Positions 9,209 through 19,588 of a stretch of 64,000 bases of DNA are shown here, in pieces. The stretch comes from Laburnicola sp. R22_1. Lineage: Eukaryota; Ascomycota; Dothideomycetes; Pleosporales; Didymosphaeriaceae. Location of the stretch: positions 186,001 through 250,000 of the forward strand of contig JACONQ010000016.1 in the NCBI GenBank assembly GCA_014281115.1, written 5' to 3'. Below the pieces are notes generated by a model that had not been told where the DNA came from, ran no database searches, and worked only from the letters and a program-made list of their open reading frames with translations. The translations under genes were made by a program, and so were the position numbers. Each line of letters opens with the position of its first letter. Positions within the stretch are counted from its first letter, which is position 1.

Positions 9209-10599
9209 ATGGTTGCTTTGAAGCAAGACTACAACCAAGGCATGATGATCGGCCTTGGTGTCGTTTTCATGATCATACCCACGGCCTTTGTTGGTTTACG
9301 GGTGTGGGCGAAGCAGCTGGGGTCGCGCCGGTTGGCACTGGAGGACCACTTGTGCTTTGGAGCTTTGGTGAGTACGGTGGAACTTGCCGAGAGTGCCTAT
9401 ACTAATGCCGAGCAGGCTGTTGCTCTTACTTGCTCAATACTCCAGATTGTTGGTAAGATAAGGTCTTCCAGTCCGTATGCGATTCCTACTAACGCGACCC
9501 TCCAGCCGCCGTGCATGGTAGTTTAGGACAGCACCAGAATGTCGACGCAGACGGTATGCCCATTCTGGACGACCCAGAGTTCTTGGTCTATGAGCGTGTA
9601 AGTTCCTACTGCCAAGTATTTGTACGTGCGGTGGACTGATAAGCGTCCAGACAAAGTTCGCAGTCAACATCCTCAGTGTTATCAGCCTAGGTCTCATCAA
9701 AGCCTCGTTCCTCGTCTTCTACAAGTCCATCTTCCAAACGCGCTCTTTTCAATGGGCGGTGTGGGTAATGATGGGACTCGTTATTGGTTGGACCGTCGCA
9801 TACTCTTTTGCGAACCTGTTCACCTGCTACCCCATAACGCCTCTCATTGAGCCTTTCTACGGCAACAACTGCATGGCCAATGTGGTAGACATGTGGCTTT
9901 CCGTCGTATACACCGATCTCATCATAGACGTTGGCATCCTGGTAATGCCTATTCCACCAGTGTTGAAACTCCAGCTGCCCTGGCGGCAAAAGTTGGGCGT
10001 CATGGGCATGTTTCTCCTCGGCTCTTCGTAAGTATCCACCACGCGCGATAGGCTGACCCATGCTAATGCGCTCTCTCTTTGCCACAGAGTCATCGCCATC
10101 AGTAGCACTAGGCTTGTGGTTTTGACCAAGATTGCCGAAGAATACGTTTTGCACTTCAACGACGCAACCTGTAAGGCCCGCTATAGCTGAGCGCAAACAA
10201 TCGTAAGCTAATTTTGGGCTAGACTACACATCTCCCGTATTCTTCTGGACGAACATCGAGCTCTCGCTCGCCGTCATTTCGTCCTGTCTACCCACACTCC
10301 GGCCGATATGGACACACTTCCGTCCAGCAAAGGGTGCAACGGCGTATGGAAATACCGACTACGAGCTGCGCAATTCGAGGGCGAAGGCTAAGAAATTTCT
10401 ATCGGAGCAATGGACAGAGCTTGAAGACGACGACCCGGATGTTCCCGTTCTCGGCGTCGATACCTCCATTCGAGCTGCTGAGAATCGATCGGTTGAGGGG
10501 GATACTATGGTCGGGCGTGCTGTCACGACTGATGGTCCTAGAAGTGGGATATCTGTCCATACTAGTGTGGAAACGAGGAGTGTTCAGAATATGGTATAG
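9209..10599 (+). CDS. Fungal rhodopsin-domain integral membrane protein
   Basis: Six exons (9209-9367, 9416-9452, 9506-9597, 9651-10027, 10088-10170, 10223-10599) give 374 residues with about seven hydrophobic helices and a ~110-residue polar C-terminal tail. Landmarks of the family (SAT4/PTH11-like without CFEM) are the first helix followed by GLRVWAKQ, LEDHLCFGAL, the cysteine pair around FTCYPITP and NNCMANVVDMW, and IDVGILVMPIPPVLKLQLP. These proteins sit in the plasma or vacuolar membrane; most are of unknown function, some are receptor-like. All phases agree. It lies between the precursor and the flavin oxidase, but membership of one pathway is only suggested by position. Confidence 0.88.
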
Positions 10600-11626
10600 G
10601 GATTGGAAGGATCGAGATAGAGCTCCGCGCCGGCGCAAGTACCTATTATGAACTATGATCAAGAAGACCTCGCGCACTCTCGGTACACGGTATAAGGCTG
10701 TGAGGGAAAGCAGTGGGTGTGCTAAAGAACGCAGTGAATCAAGTAAAGCACCTATTATGAACATGAAATATTACAGGCATAATCTGTAAAAGATTAAGTT
10801 GACTATGAACGGATATGAATAAATGAATGAATGAATGTACAATCGTCAACTCTGGAATTACATCGTGAATCCCTTGCAGAGAATATTTCTCTTGATCACT
10901 AGAGGGCTTTGCAACCCATGCCACGCTACTCTTATTTATTTATTTATTTATCCATATCCATTTATAGTTAACCTAACCTTTTACGAATTATAAGACTTAA
11001 TAGCAAGCACAACTAAGGTTTAATAGCTAAAGCACATAAAAAAAGGACGCAATTAGGATTAGCTATAGTAGGGAGCTAAAGCATAACGCAATAATTGTAA
11101 AGGGCCGATTATATGACAGCTGCGGAGCAACCGAACTATATACCTTCTAGAAGACTGCCTAAAACAGCCCGAACGGACGAAAAAGTACGATAAATAATGG
11201 TCAAGAGGAGAATTACCCCGCCCAGAAGCTGCACTGACCAATAATGAAACCTACCCGCCCAGTGTGGCCTATATCTCCGGCGGGTGTGCTCAGCTGACCG
11301 AACGCCGTAACTGGTCCTGGTAAACATGTGGACCGCGCTCGTATGCGAGAGAAGTATTCGAGCTTCTGCTGGATGAATCATCGTGTACCTACACAGGTGT
11401 AAGAGTAATCCCTCGTATAGGGCTTGTGGCGCGTGCCTACCCCAGGCAAGATCGCCTATGTTTATTGGTGGCGCGGCATCGGCGACCCGTGCTGGTGGTC
11501 ACAACCCCTGCTGCTTGTGCCGTCCACCGCGTGGCTCCGGGGAACCAGCAGGCCCAGCCGAGAACCGTATAAAGCAACCGCCTCGAGCTCACGCATCGTG
11601 CTCCTCTCATTTCTTTGCCACTCAGC
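10600..11626. other. Intergenic region with repeat copy
   Basis: No supported gene. It contains the AT-rich dispersed repeat (10932-11093) and about 500 bp of GC-balanced DNA upstream of the flavin oxidase, which presumably includes its promoter. Confidence 0.5.
10932..11093 (+). repeat. Dispersed ~160 bp AT-rich repeat, copy 1
   Basis: The segment runs from a (TTTA)n tract through AGTTAACCTAACCTTTTA to AGTAGGGAGCTAAAG. A second direct copy lies at 13908-14078. Differences between copies are mainly C/T and G/A transitions, consistent with light RIP. It coincides with the 5' side of the flavin oxidase gene. Confidence 0.8.
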
Positions 11627-13235
11627 ATGGCTGTCTTCCTGTTGTTGTTCGTCGCGATCCTGGCCTGCTTTTCCTATGCTGCTCCCACACCCGCTCAAAT
11701 CGCAGCGAAAGCGAAAACGCACCTCGCTCCAAAACTAGCATCCGGCGCTTCAATATCTCTCGAGAATCCCGTTCGGTGGAGTGATTATGGTGCGCCCGAC
11801 CCTGCTGTCGTTGTCAATGTGAAGAGCGAGAAGGACGTCCAAGTTACGGTAAGTCGGAAAGTTACCTTTTTCCTTTTCCAGATTCCTCTGATGCGTGTAC
11901 TCACGCACTTCTCGAACAGGTAGCATTCTGCAATACCTTCGGCGTCCCATTCCTCGCCCAAAACGGTGGAAACGGTTGGGCGACTACCTTCAAGATGAAG
12001 AACAATGGCGTGATAATAAACCTCGCCGGCCTCAACCAGGTTACATTCAGCGCAGACAAGACGCAAGCCACGATCGGGGGAGGAGTATCAATCAAGACGG
12101 CCATCGACGCAGCGGACAAGGCCGGCGCTGTCGTCCTTACTGGAAACTGCAACTGCGTCGGAGCGCTTGGGGCCTACTTGGGAGGCGGCTATGGCAATCT
12201 TATCGGCGAGAAAGGATTCGGTGTCGACCAGATTATCTCCGCTCGTCTTGTCACAGCCGACGGGAAAATCCAGACAGTATCTGCTTCGAACACCGATCTC
12301 TTTTGGGCTATCCGAGGAGCAGCTCCAAACTTCGGTATTGTCACTTCCGCAGTGGTGAAGTCGTAAGTCGCTCCGGCAAGCTCTCCGTATACTTGGTACT
12401 GATCAAAACTTGGCTATCAGGTCCCCAGCCTCCTCTGCTGACAGGTCCGCATGGACTGGTGCGCTCATCTTCACGCCCGACAAACTAGAGCAAGTCGTCC
12501 AGGCCATCCAAGACCTGCACCTCAGGCCCGAGATGAACATCTTCATGTACTTCATCTCTGGCGGTGGACCGTCCAATGAGCCCGCCATTGTCACAACACC
12601 ATTTCTCTACAGGGGCGATGCAGCTTCAGGAAAAGTCGCCTTTGCAAGCCTCTACGCTCTTGGACCCGTCGCGGATTCCACGGCTGTGTTGCCATACACG
12701 GAGTGGAACACGGGCGCCGATGGATTCTGCACCCGCGGTGGCCGCAAGCCATCCTTCACATCCGGCGTCCAGACCATGGTCCCATCGATCTGGCGTCAAG
12801 TCTGGGATAAATACGTCGCGTTCCAACAGAAGCCTGGGGCGGAAAACAGCGTCATCCTGGTCGAAGCGTATTCATTGGGCAAGGGACAATCTGTGGACTA
12901 CCGATCAACCTCGTTCCCATACCGGAACATAAACTTCAACGCTGTTGCGATTCCGTGGTACTACGACGCTTCGTACGACGCGGAAGCCGTGGCGTTCGGC
13001 AAATCCGTGCGGGATCTTTGGCGAAGCAACGACGGCTTGGATGGAAACGTCTCGTAAGTCCTTCCTTAACGAATTGCGTATTGTGTAGGCGCTTATGCAT
13101 GACAGATACATAAACTTTGCCAACGGAGATGAGGATCTTTCAGTTGTTTATGGAGACAGTCTTGAGAGGCTACGCACTATCAAAAAGCAGGTGGACCCGA
13201 GGAACCGGTTTGACCAGTGGTTCCCTATCCGGTAA
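11627..13235 (+). CDS. Secreted FAD-linked oxidase (BBE/PCMH type)
   Basis: Four exons (11627-11848, 11920-12362, 12421-13053, 13106-13235) give 475 residues. Residues 1-18 are a signal peptide (VFLLLFVAILACFSYA). An FAD-binding PCMH domain follows: AQNGGNGW, the GNCNCVGALG block carrying the cysteine expected to bind flavin, and LGGGYGNL. The C-terminus RNRFDQWFPI is the BBE-domain ending. Where bicovalent members have GGH, this protein has GGN, so only the cysteinyl link seems possible. Such enzymes oxidise sugars, alcohols or specialised metabolites with O2. It sits between two direct copies of a dispersed repeat. It could tailor the proposed peptide but may be independent. Confidence 0.88.
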
Positions 13236-13907
13236 TCCTTTTGAAAAGAGGGGGAAAGCACATGACTGATATAATAGTAATTGTGCATCGTAGTAGCTGC
13301 GCATAGTAATAAAGGACTTAGACAACAACCCACCATTTCAGCTTTCGCCTGTGGCGTTATAGCGTGCATGGAAAAGCGCATAAAGGCATATTTTTTAATA
13401 CAATAACTATTGGTTTTACGCAAGCCTTCCGTTCGGTTACAGCCTCGCCACGGGACAAAAGCAATTAGCCATCTCGAAATCGGCAACATCCGAAGATGTC
13501 TATTGGTAGAGGAGACGCCACCAACGCTATGCACCAGCATCTACTCCAATAGCTCGAGCCTCGCACCATATTGCTTTTCACCCACTCGCTTTTCAACACA
13601 CCCTTTCTCAACAATTCTGTCCGCGCTCTGTTCGGCCCCCGGTATAAATGCCGAAAGGAAACGGCAAGGTTGTTGAGCAACGCAGTCAGTTCATGTAAAG
13701 CTGCCTTTGTAAGACGAGTATGTACGATAGATACCCTTTGTAGCACGTAGTTGGAATTTTTTTTATCATGCATCTGGCTCAGAAAGCGTGCAGGGTGCGC
13801 AATGCGTTGTAGCGAAGGTCTACGCGGGACCTACCTAAGGTATGTAGCATACACGAGGCGACCATATTTTTAGTAAAGCCTTTCCAGATTTACCGTAGCA
13901 TCTTGCT

Positions 13908-14078
13908 TATTTTATTCATTCATTTATTTATATTCAAGTTAGTTTATAGTTAACCTAACCTTTTATAAATTATAAGACTTAATAGTAAGCATAATTGAGA
14001 TTTAATAGCTAAAATATGTAAAAAAAAAGGGCGTAATTAGAATTAGCTATAGTAGGGAGCTAAAGTATAACGGAATAA
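13908..14078 (+). repeat. Dispersed ~160 bp AT-rich repeat, copy 2
   Basis: Direct copy of 10932-11093, sharing the AGTTAACCTAACCTTTTA and AGTAGGGAGCTAAAG blocks and more TA-rich. It lies downstream of the flavin oxidase, so the pair flanks that gene about 3 kb apart. Confidence 0.8.
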
Positions 14079-14324
14079 ATTATTAACTTTAAACTGTGCA
14101 CTGCGTAAAACTTAACAAAGTACTCAACGGGTCTGCACTGAAGACCTAGCATCTTGCTTAAAAGATCGCTTTATTGACGACATTAAGGCCTAACCAGGGA
14201 CTCTAGATCGACCTATCGTACCACTATCGCGGCGATTACTTTCTGGTTGGTTCTTGGTACGGCTAAGGCGCTCGTCTTATACTGCATATCTCTATAGCAC
14301 ATACACACCATAGGGTTTGTTTAT

Positions 14325-14487
14325 TGTAGCGGTTGTTGCTGCAAAGCGAAAGTCGGGAAAACACTGATTTGATTGTATGTGTGTAGTAGCTAAGATATAT
14401 ACTGCTAGGTAGGATAGGCAGCAGTAAATGAGTGTAGGCAGCAATGAGCTAGCATAGGCAACAATGAACAGTCCGAATACCGTTACA
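14325..14487 (-). repeat. Copia 3' LTR (163 bp)
   Basis: Begins TGTAGCGG and ends CGTTACA in plus-strand reading, identical to 19426-19588. Given the minus-strand element this is the 3' LTR. Confidence 0.95.
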
Positions 14488-14533
14488 CACCCCCTCATCC
14501 TGTAGTTAGTTAACGACGTAAGGATGATCTCTC

Positions 14534-16471
14534 CTACATGTCTACTGTGCCTTGAAGTCGAGAGTATAGATTTGTAAGGTGTAGCTGCCTCACAAACTCA
14601 GCATGCTTCTGACGTGGTAGCACCTTGGTCATGCCGTCAGCAGGCATCCTATCAGTAGATCGCCATTGTACGTAGAGTCGTCCTTGCTCTACTTCCTGGC
14701 GGATCCAGCTCTGGTGTATATCAACATGCTTGAGCTTGGTTGCCAGTTTGTCTTGTTCTTTTATAACAATCCCAACAGTCTGCTGGTTGTCACATAAGAT
14801 AGTCGGAGTAGTGTGAAGCGTCAGTGAGAGGCCATCAAAAAGGCGTAGCCACTCCTCCATTGCTGAGCCTGTGAGGGAGAGCGCGAGTAGCTCTGCCTCA
14901 GTAGTTGATTTAGTGACTGTACGCTGCAGGGTAGACTTCCAGTCGACAGTCATCCCAAACAACTGGAAAATATATCCTTGAGAGCTGCGGCGAGTCTCTA
15001 GGTCGTCTGCGAAAGCAGCATCAGATGCTCCAAAGAAGATAGGATCGCGATAATCTTCTTCTGTAGTCATGAACTCTTGAATCTCTTGCTCAGCTGTGCA
15101 AGCTTCGAGCGCGTAGTACTTCGTCTCTAGGACGTGACGCCATACTTTGCGTATAGAGTCTACGTGAGCTTGTCCGGGGTTTGTGAGATGTGAAGCGTGT
15201 ATCACATGCGCGCGTGCTAGATCTGGTCGAGTGAACTGCGTCAGGAACGCGAGATGGCCGACGAGCTCCTGGTAGAGCTTCGTACGAGCTGCGTTGGGTT
15301 CCTCTATAGATGGTTCAAGGTAGTTGACCATCATAGGTACTTCTGTACGGCGGCCGGTAGACGTTATGCCATACTTTGCGGCTACTTTGTCGATGTAGGC
15401 ATCCTGGAGCAGCCAGAGTTTGCGGGCGGCGATGTCTCGGATGACGCGTATGCCTAAAAACCACTTGAGTGGACCAAGTCGCTTTAGTTGATAGTACTCG
15501 CTAAGCTTCTGCTCGAACTGCTGGTGGAGCTTGGTATTGTGTGGGTGAAAGGCCATGACGATATCGTCAACGTAGACGAATAGTATGAGCCACTTGTTCG
15601 TGTACACACATGGAAAGCCTGGCACAGGCTTCATCCCTAGTGACTGTAGCGTCCTGCGGAGCTCCTTGTACCATAGTAGCGGTGACTCCTTTAATCCATA
15701 GAGAGCGCGGAGTATCTGGAGTAGTTCTCCATCTTCTTGAAATCCGTCTGGCGTCTGCGCGTAGAGTAGACGGTTGAGTAGGGCGTTGAGAAAAGCTGTT
15801 GGTACATCGTATTGAATCAGCTCTAGCCCAAAGTGATTGGCAATAGCGGTGATTGCTCTAAAGGTGCGTGCTGCGAGTGTGGCGGCGTAGGTGTCTCCGT
15901 ACGGCTGCTGGAGATCACCTCTAATCACCAATCGTGCCTTGAATCGTGAGAGGAAGCCGTCCTCATCAAATTTGTAGGTAAACACCCACATAAGTGGTAA
16001 GACCTCAGCATCAACATTTGCTGCTGTCTTTGCAGTCCTAGCAAAGCATCCTTTATTCCATATATTGCGGTATTCTTCTTGACCTGCTTGTCGAAACTCA
16101 GCACCATGCGGGTGAGTCTCTAGGTCTCTCCAGGTCCTCGGCGGTGGCGGAACCTGTGACTGATGGATCCTGAAGACAGGCTGCGGCTTCAGCGCTGTCG
16201 TAAACGCGTGTAGGTAGTCATTGATGCGTATTCCATAGGAAATCGCGTGTGTCTGGTATCTGGTTGCACTGGTGAGGTCGTCAGTGCGCTGCTGCCATCG
16301 GCGTGAGGTTGTGAGTATATTTGACTCGTCAATTTCGAGATTTCTACGTCTCGGCGCATTGTTTGTGTGTCGATCAGGTAGATAGTCAGGGATTTGGGTT
16401 GCAGAGAGCTCTAGATCTCGTTCTATCGGGAGAACTTCGGCCGGAGTATCGTTATTCCGTTGCCGGCTCAC
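14534..16471 (-). CDS. Copia reverse transcriptase-RNase H
   Basis: A 645-codon open frame. It shows the Copia RT start (VFTYKFDEDG, FKARLVIRGD), TAFLNALLNRLLYA, the catalytic FVYVDDIV, and RNase H (ASDAAFADD, QGYIFQLFG, KSTTEAELLALS, and DGMTKVLPR near the end). The first possible start is a GTG overlapping the upstream stop, and the frame is open further upstream. It is therefore expressed by frameshifting, or an indel has split one original polyprotein. Confidence 0.93.
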   Translation of the reverse strand: MSRQRNNDTPAEVLPIERDLELSATQIPDYLPDRHTNNAPRRRNLEIDESNILTTSRRWQQRTDDLTSATRYQTHAISYGIRINDYLHAFTTALKPQPVFRIHQSQVPPPPRTWRDLETHPHGAEFRQAGQEEYRNIWNKGCFARTAKTAANVDAEVLPLMWVFTYKFDEDGFLSRFKARLVIRGDLQQPYGDTYAATLAARTFRAITAIANHFGLELIQYDVPTAFLNALLNRLLYAQTPDGFQEDGELLQILRALYGLKESPLLWYKELRRTLQSLGMKPVPGFPCVYTNKWLILFVYVDDIVMAFHPHNTKLHQQFEQKLSEYYQLKRLGPLKWFLGIRVIRDIAARKLWLLQDAYIDKVAAKYGITSTGRRTEVPMMVNYLEPSIEEPNAARTKLYQELVGHLAFLTQFTRPDLARAHVIHASHLTNPGQAHVDSIRKVWRHVLETKYYALEACTAEQEIQEFMTTEEDYRDPIFFGASDAAFADDLETRRSSQGYIFQLFGMTVDWKSTLQRTVTKSTTEAELLALSLTGSAMEEWLRLFDGLSLTLHTTPTILCDNQQTVGIVIKEQDKLATKLKHVDIHQSWIRQEVEQGRLYVQWRSTDRMPADGMTKVLPRQKHAEFVRQLHLTNLYSRLQGTVDM

Positions 16472-19329
16472 GTGAGGCGCAGGTGATGTAGGCGTAAGTA
16501 GCCCACCCCTAGAAATAGATCCTCTACGTCCTCGTCAACTCCATCAATTTCCTCAACTCTGCTCTCACCCCCTACATGCTGCTGGCTTGCGCGAGCTGCA
16601 GCTGCAGGTATGTTGCGCGTCTCGTTGCGCGTCTCGTTGCGCGTCTGCCTAAGCGTCATGAGCTCTTCAATGGCAATATCGTCAGATTCAGCTTCTTCTG
16701 GAAAGGCAAGCAGCTCTATAACCTCTTCAATAACTGACTCTGCTGCGTAGCCTTCTGGTCCTTCGTAAAATCGCGTTGGTTCGAAAATGACGTCTCTAGC
16801 TCGAATTACTCTGTTCTTTGTCGGCAGCCAGATCCTGAAGATATTCGTCGAATCATAGCCTACAAGATGTCCTATAAGAGCTCTGGACTCCAGCTTGTCG
16901 CCTCTCTTGATAGACGGATTTCGGACGTACACTCGGCAGCCTATAGGGCGCAGGTGGTTCACCTTTGGCTTTAATCCCCATACAATCTCATATGGAGTCT
17001 TCCAACCTAGCGCTTCGGTTGGTGTACGATTCAGTATGTATGCTGCTGTCTTGAGCAGCTCGTTTGATAATGATTTTGGCAGATTTCCTTCAAGTCTCAT
17101 GGCTCGAGCTCGAATGACGATGATCTTGCCTGCTCTCTCAGCGAGGCCGTTCTGCTCGTCTGCGTATTCTGCCCGCGGCTCGTATCGGATACCTAGCTCA
17201 GCGCAGAGCTCCTCCAATACGTTCGGTGCAACTCCATACCCTCGATCGTTGTCGGTCTTAATTGCGGTAACGTCGCTATCAAAGATACGCTGTATCTTAC
17301 GAATCTTGCGGACAAGCCAGCGGCTCAGAAATGCCTTCGTACGGTGTGGAAAGCAATCCACTTCATGCCACTTGCTGTACTGGTCCACCATGTGACCTGC
17401 AACTCTGTCACCATTGAGACAAGAGTCTGCTTCTCGAGGCAGTAGCTGGATGAAGTCTATAGCGACGCGATAGAACTTCCTTTGTGCGAAGTCCTCCTGC
17501 TGTCTTCTAGAGACTTGCTTTGAGAGCTTCGATTCGACACATACGCCACAGAAGTCGCTGTCTCTACCTTCTACTCGCAAGCCTTCCACATGGTCAGCCA
17601 GCTTCTCAATCGCCTTCTTGCCAGGGTGACCCCAGGTGCTGTGGGCTGTCCTATAGTCGATTATACGATCAGGTCGAGGGTCCTTTGAAGGTCGGTAAGT
17701 AGTGCTAAAGGATGACAATAAGCGGGTTTCTGGGCGGCGACTGGCATCAGCGTCGACTAGCCAGTGTCCGTCTTGGTACTCCAGGTATGCAACCACGGAT
17801 TTTCTGCTGACCTTGTATAGAAGGTGTTGTCCTGAGTCAAAGTGAATCTGACTCGAGCGACAGCGTGCTAAGCCTATAAGGCTTGTTAAGAAGCCTTCGA
17901 CTAAAGCAACGTGTGTTAGGACGATAGGTGATAGTCCTCTCGGTGTTTTCACGGTCAGCTTCATGCTGCCCCATGCAGTTATCTTGATACGGCCTGTTCC
18001 TGCTCCTACGAAATCGTTGGCACTGGCCTCATACTCTCTCGTCCATCCAGGCCAGGACTTAGTGTTGACAATGTGAGTGTTCGAACCAGGATCAAGTATG
18101 AATCGGTTGCTCAATGAGTCGTAGCTGCTGACATCGTCAAGCGTCGATAGAGCCACCAACTCCTCGGTAGGTTTGACACCGTCGTCAAGCATCAGATCCT
18201 CGTCGCGCTCGTCGCGCTCGTCAACCGTAACGGCATCGGATACCATATATTGTGCGGTGTAGGTCGATGGATTGGAAGGAGGCTTGCCATCGTCAATAGT
18301 GACTGCAGGCTCAGAGTTCGACTGAGTTGCCTTCCAGTCCTGTATGGCTTTCTCCACCCTCGCTTTCAAGCTCGGATCCTTGGCAAAGGCCGCTGCCACT
18401 TTCTTACTACCCTCCTTGTTGTCGAATCCTCGGGGTCTGTGAGGCGCATCTGGGTTCATCACCCAGCATCTCGACCATGAGTGTCTTTTGCCACAGAGGC
18501 ATACACCGCTCCGTGTAGGTTTATTATCTTGCGGTGTTGCTGGCTTTGCTATCTCTAGCTCTGCCGCGTGTGCGCTGAAGCCTGTACTAATTGGGCGTGT
18601 ACGCTTCAGGTATGCTGAGAACTCGGCGACGTAGTTCTCCACTGAGGGGACTGTCTTACCAAGCCTCTCCTTCTGGATCAGGTCTCGTAGACCTGCTGTT
18701 CCGTATTCGGGGTCAATTGTCTTGCAGGCGACTAGGAAGTCTTCCTGCGCTCGGGTGTCTTCAGTCTCTGCCAGCCTGATGGCCTTGCACTGGTTGGTGA
18801 CCTCGATCCACCTTCGAAGCCATTCTTCAACCTTCCTGCCCTTTGGCGGCGTCTGGAGATCCTTGTATACCGCTATTAGATCGCGGCGTCGCGTCGCGTC
18901 TGACGGTGCGAGATGTTTCTTAAGGGTCGTAAGGCGTTGGTGCGGCGTATCCTTGTCCTCAATCAGGTAAATGTGATGCGCTGCTATCGTCTTACTAATC
19001 TCAGAGTTAAAGTCTGCTAGAGCCTTCAGCTGACGCTTATACTCTAGATCCTTCTTTTCCCATCTCTCGTACGCCCAACGGTAATCGGCTCGCTGCTCGG
19101 TATTTAGGCTGGCGTACGTAGTAGCCGTGCTGTCGTAGTCGCTAAGCTGAGGCTCCATCGGCTCCTCAAGCTGCGGTAGCTTGTCTGCTGCAACATCTGG
19201 ATCAACGTATTTCCAGAGTTGGTTCTTTTGCGCTGTATCCTTGCGGATGAACAGCCATTTGTGCCAATCTTCTGATCGACTGAGGACGATTGTCACTCGA
19301 GTGACGGCTGGATCCGACTCGGTTGTCAT
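16468..19329 (-). CDS. Copia Gag-protease-integrase
   Basis: A 953-residue open frame. The N-terminal Gag region is followed by a variant zinc knuckle (CLCGKRHSWSRC), an aspartic protease motif FILDPGSNTHIVN, the integrase zinc-binding region (HSTWGHPGKKA ... CGVCVESK), and the catalytic core with AIDFIQL, KTDNDRGYG and NGLAERAGK. The frame ends at TGA (16468-16470) after the RVYVRNP / LVGYDSTNIFRIW segment typical of Copia. The reverse transcriptase continues in a different frame. Confidence 0.93.
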   Translation of the reverse strand: MTTESDPAVTRVTIVLSRSEDWHKWLFIRKDTAQKNQLWKYVDPDVAADKLPQLEEPMEPQLSDYDSTATTYASLNTEQRADYRWAYERWEKKDLEYKRQLKALADFNSEISKTIAAHHIYLIEDKDTPHQRLTTLKKHLAPSDATRRRDLIAVYKDLQTPPKGRKVEEWLRRWIEVTNQCKAIRLAETEDTRAQEDFLVACKTIDPEYGTAGLRDLIQKERLGKTVPSVENYVAEFSAYLKRTRPISTGFSAHAAELEIAKPATPQDNKPTRSGVCLCGKRHSWSRCWVMNPDAPHRPRGFDNKEGSKKVAAAFAKDPSLKARVEKAIQDWKATQSNSEPAVTIDDGKPPSNPSTYTAQYMVSDAVTVDERDERDEDLMLDDGVKPTEELVALSTLDDVSSYDSLSNRFILDPGSNTHIVNTKSWPGWTREYEASANDFVGAGTGRIKITAWGSMKLTVKTPRGLSPIVLTHVALVEGFLTSLIGLARCRSSQIHFDSGQHLLYKVSRKSVVAYLEYQDGHWLVDADASRRPETRLLSSFSTTYRPSKDPRPDRIIDYRTAHSTWGHPGKKAIEKLADHVEGLRVEGRDSDFCGVCVESKLSKQVSRRQQEDFAQRKFYRVAIDFIQLLPREADSCLNGDRVAGHMVDQYSKWHEVDCFPHRTKAFLSRWLVRKIRKIQRIFDSDVTAIKTDNDRGYGVAPNVLEELCAELGIRYEPRAEYADEQNGLAERAGKIIVIRARAMRLEGNLPKSLSNELLKTAAYILNRTPTEALGWKTPYEIVWGLKPKVNHLRPIGCRVYVRNPSIKRGDKLESRALIGHLVGYDSTNIFRIWLPTKNRVIRARDVIFEPTRFYEGPEGYAAESVIEEVIELLAFPEEAESDDIAIEELMTLRQTRNETRNETRNIPAAAARASQQHVGGESRVEEIDGVDEDVEDLFLGVGYLRLHHLRLT

Positions 19330-19425
19330 CGTGCTCGCAGGGTTGCTCCTACAGTAAGACTGTGGTGTCCTTAGTAGGGTAATTGCTTAGGTGAGTGAGG
19401 CCCCGTCGCAATCCGGGCTCATAAC

Positions 19426-19588
19426 TGTAGCGGTTGTTGCTGCAAAGCGAAAGTCGGGAAAACACTGATTTGATTGTATGTGTGTAGTAGCTAAGATATA
19501 TACTGCTAGGTAGGATAGGCAGCAGTAAATGAGTGTAGGCAGCAATGAGCTAGCATAGGCAACAATGAACAGTCCGAATACCGTTACA
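19426..19588 (-). repeat. Copia 5' LTR (163 bp)
   Basis: Identical partner of the LTR at 14325-14487, and the presumed promoter of the element. The tRNA-Met anticodon-arm primer site lies immediately next to it at 19412-19425. Confidence 0.95.

Larger units (their letters stand above)
14325..19588 (-). mobile_element. Young full-length Ty1/Copia retrotransposon
   Basis: Complete 5,264 bp element on the minus strand. The 163 bp LTRs at 14325-14487 and 19426-19588 (TGTAGCGG...CGTTACA) are identical as far as I can compare, and it is flanked by a TTTAT 5-bp target duplication at 14320-14324 and 19589-19593. The primer-binding site (minus strand, 19425-19412, GTTATGAGCCCGG) is complementary to the anticodon arm of initiator tRNA-Met. 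A purine tract (GGATGAGGGGGTG) abuts the 3' LTR. It shows no RIP, implying recent arrival. Its only visible flaw is that the coding region is split into two frames. Confidence 0.95.
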
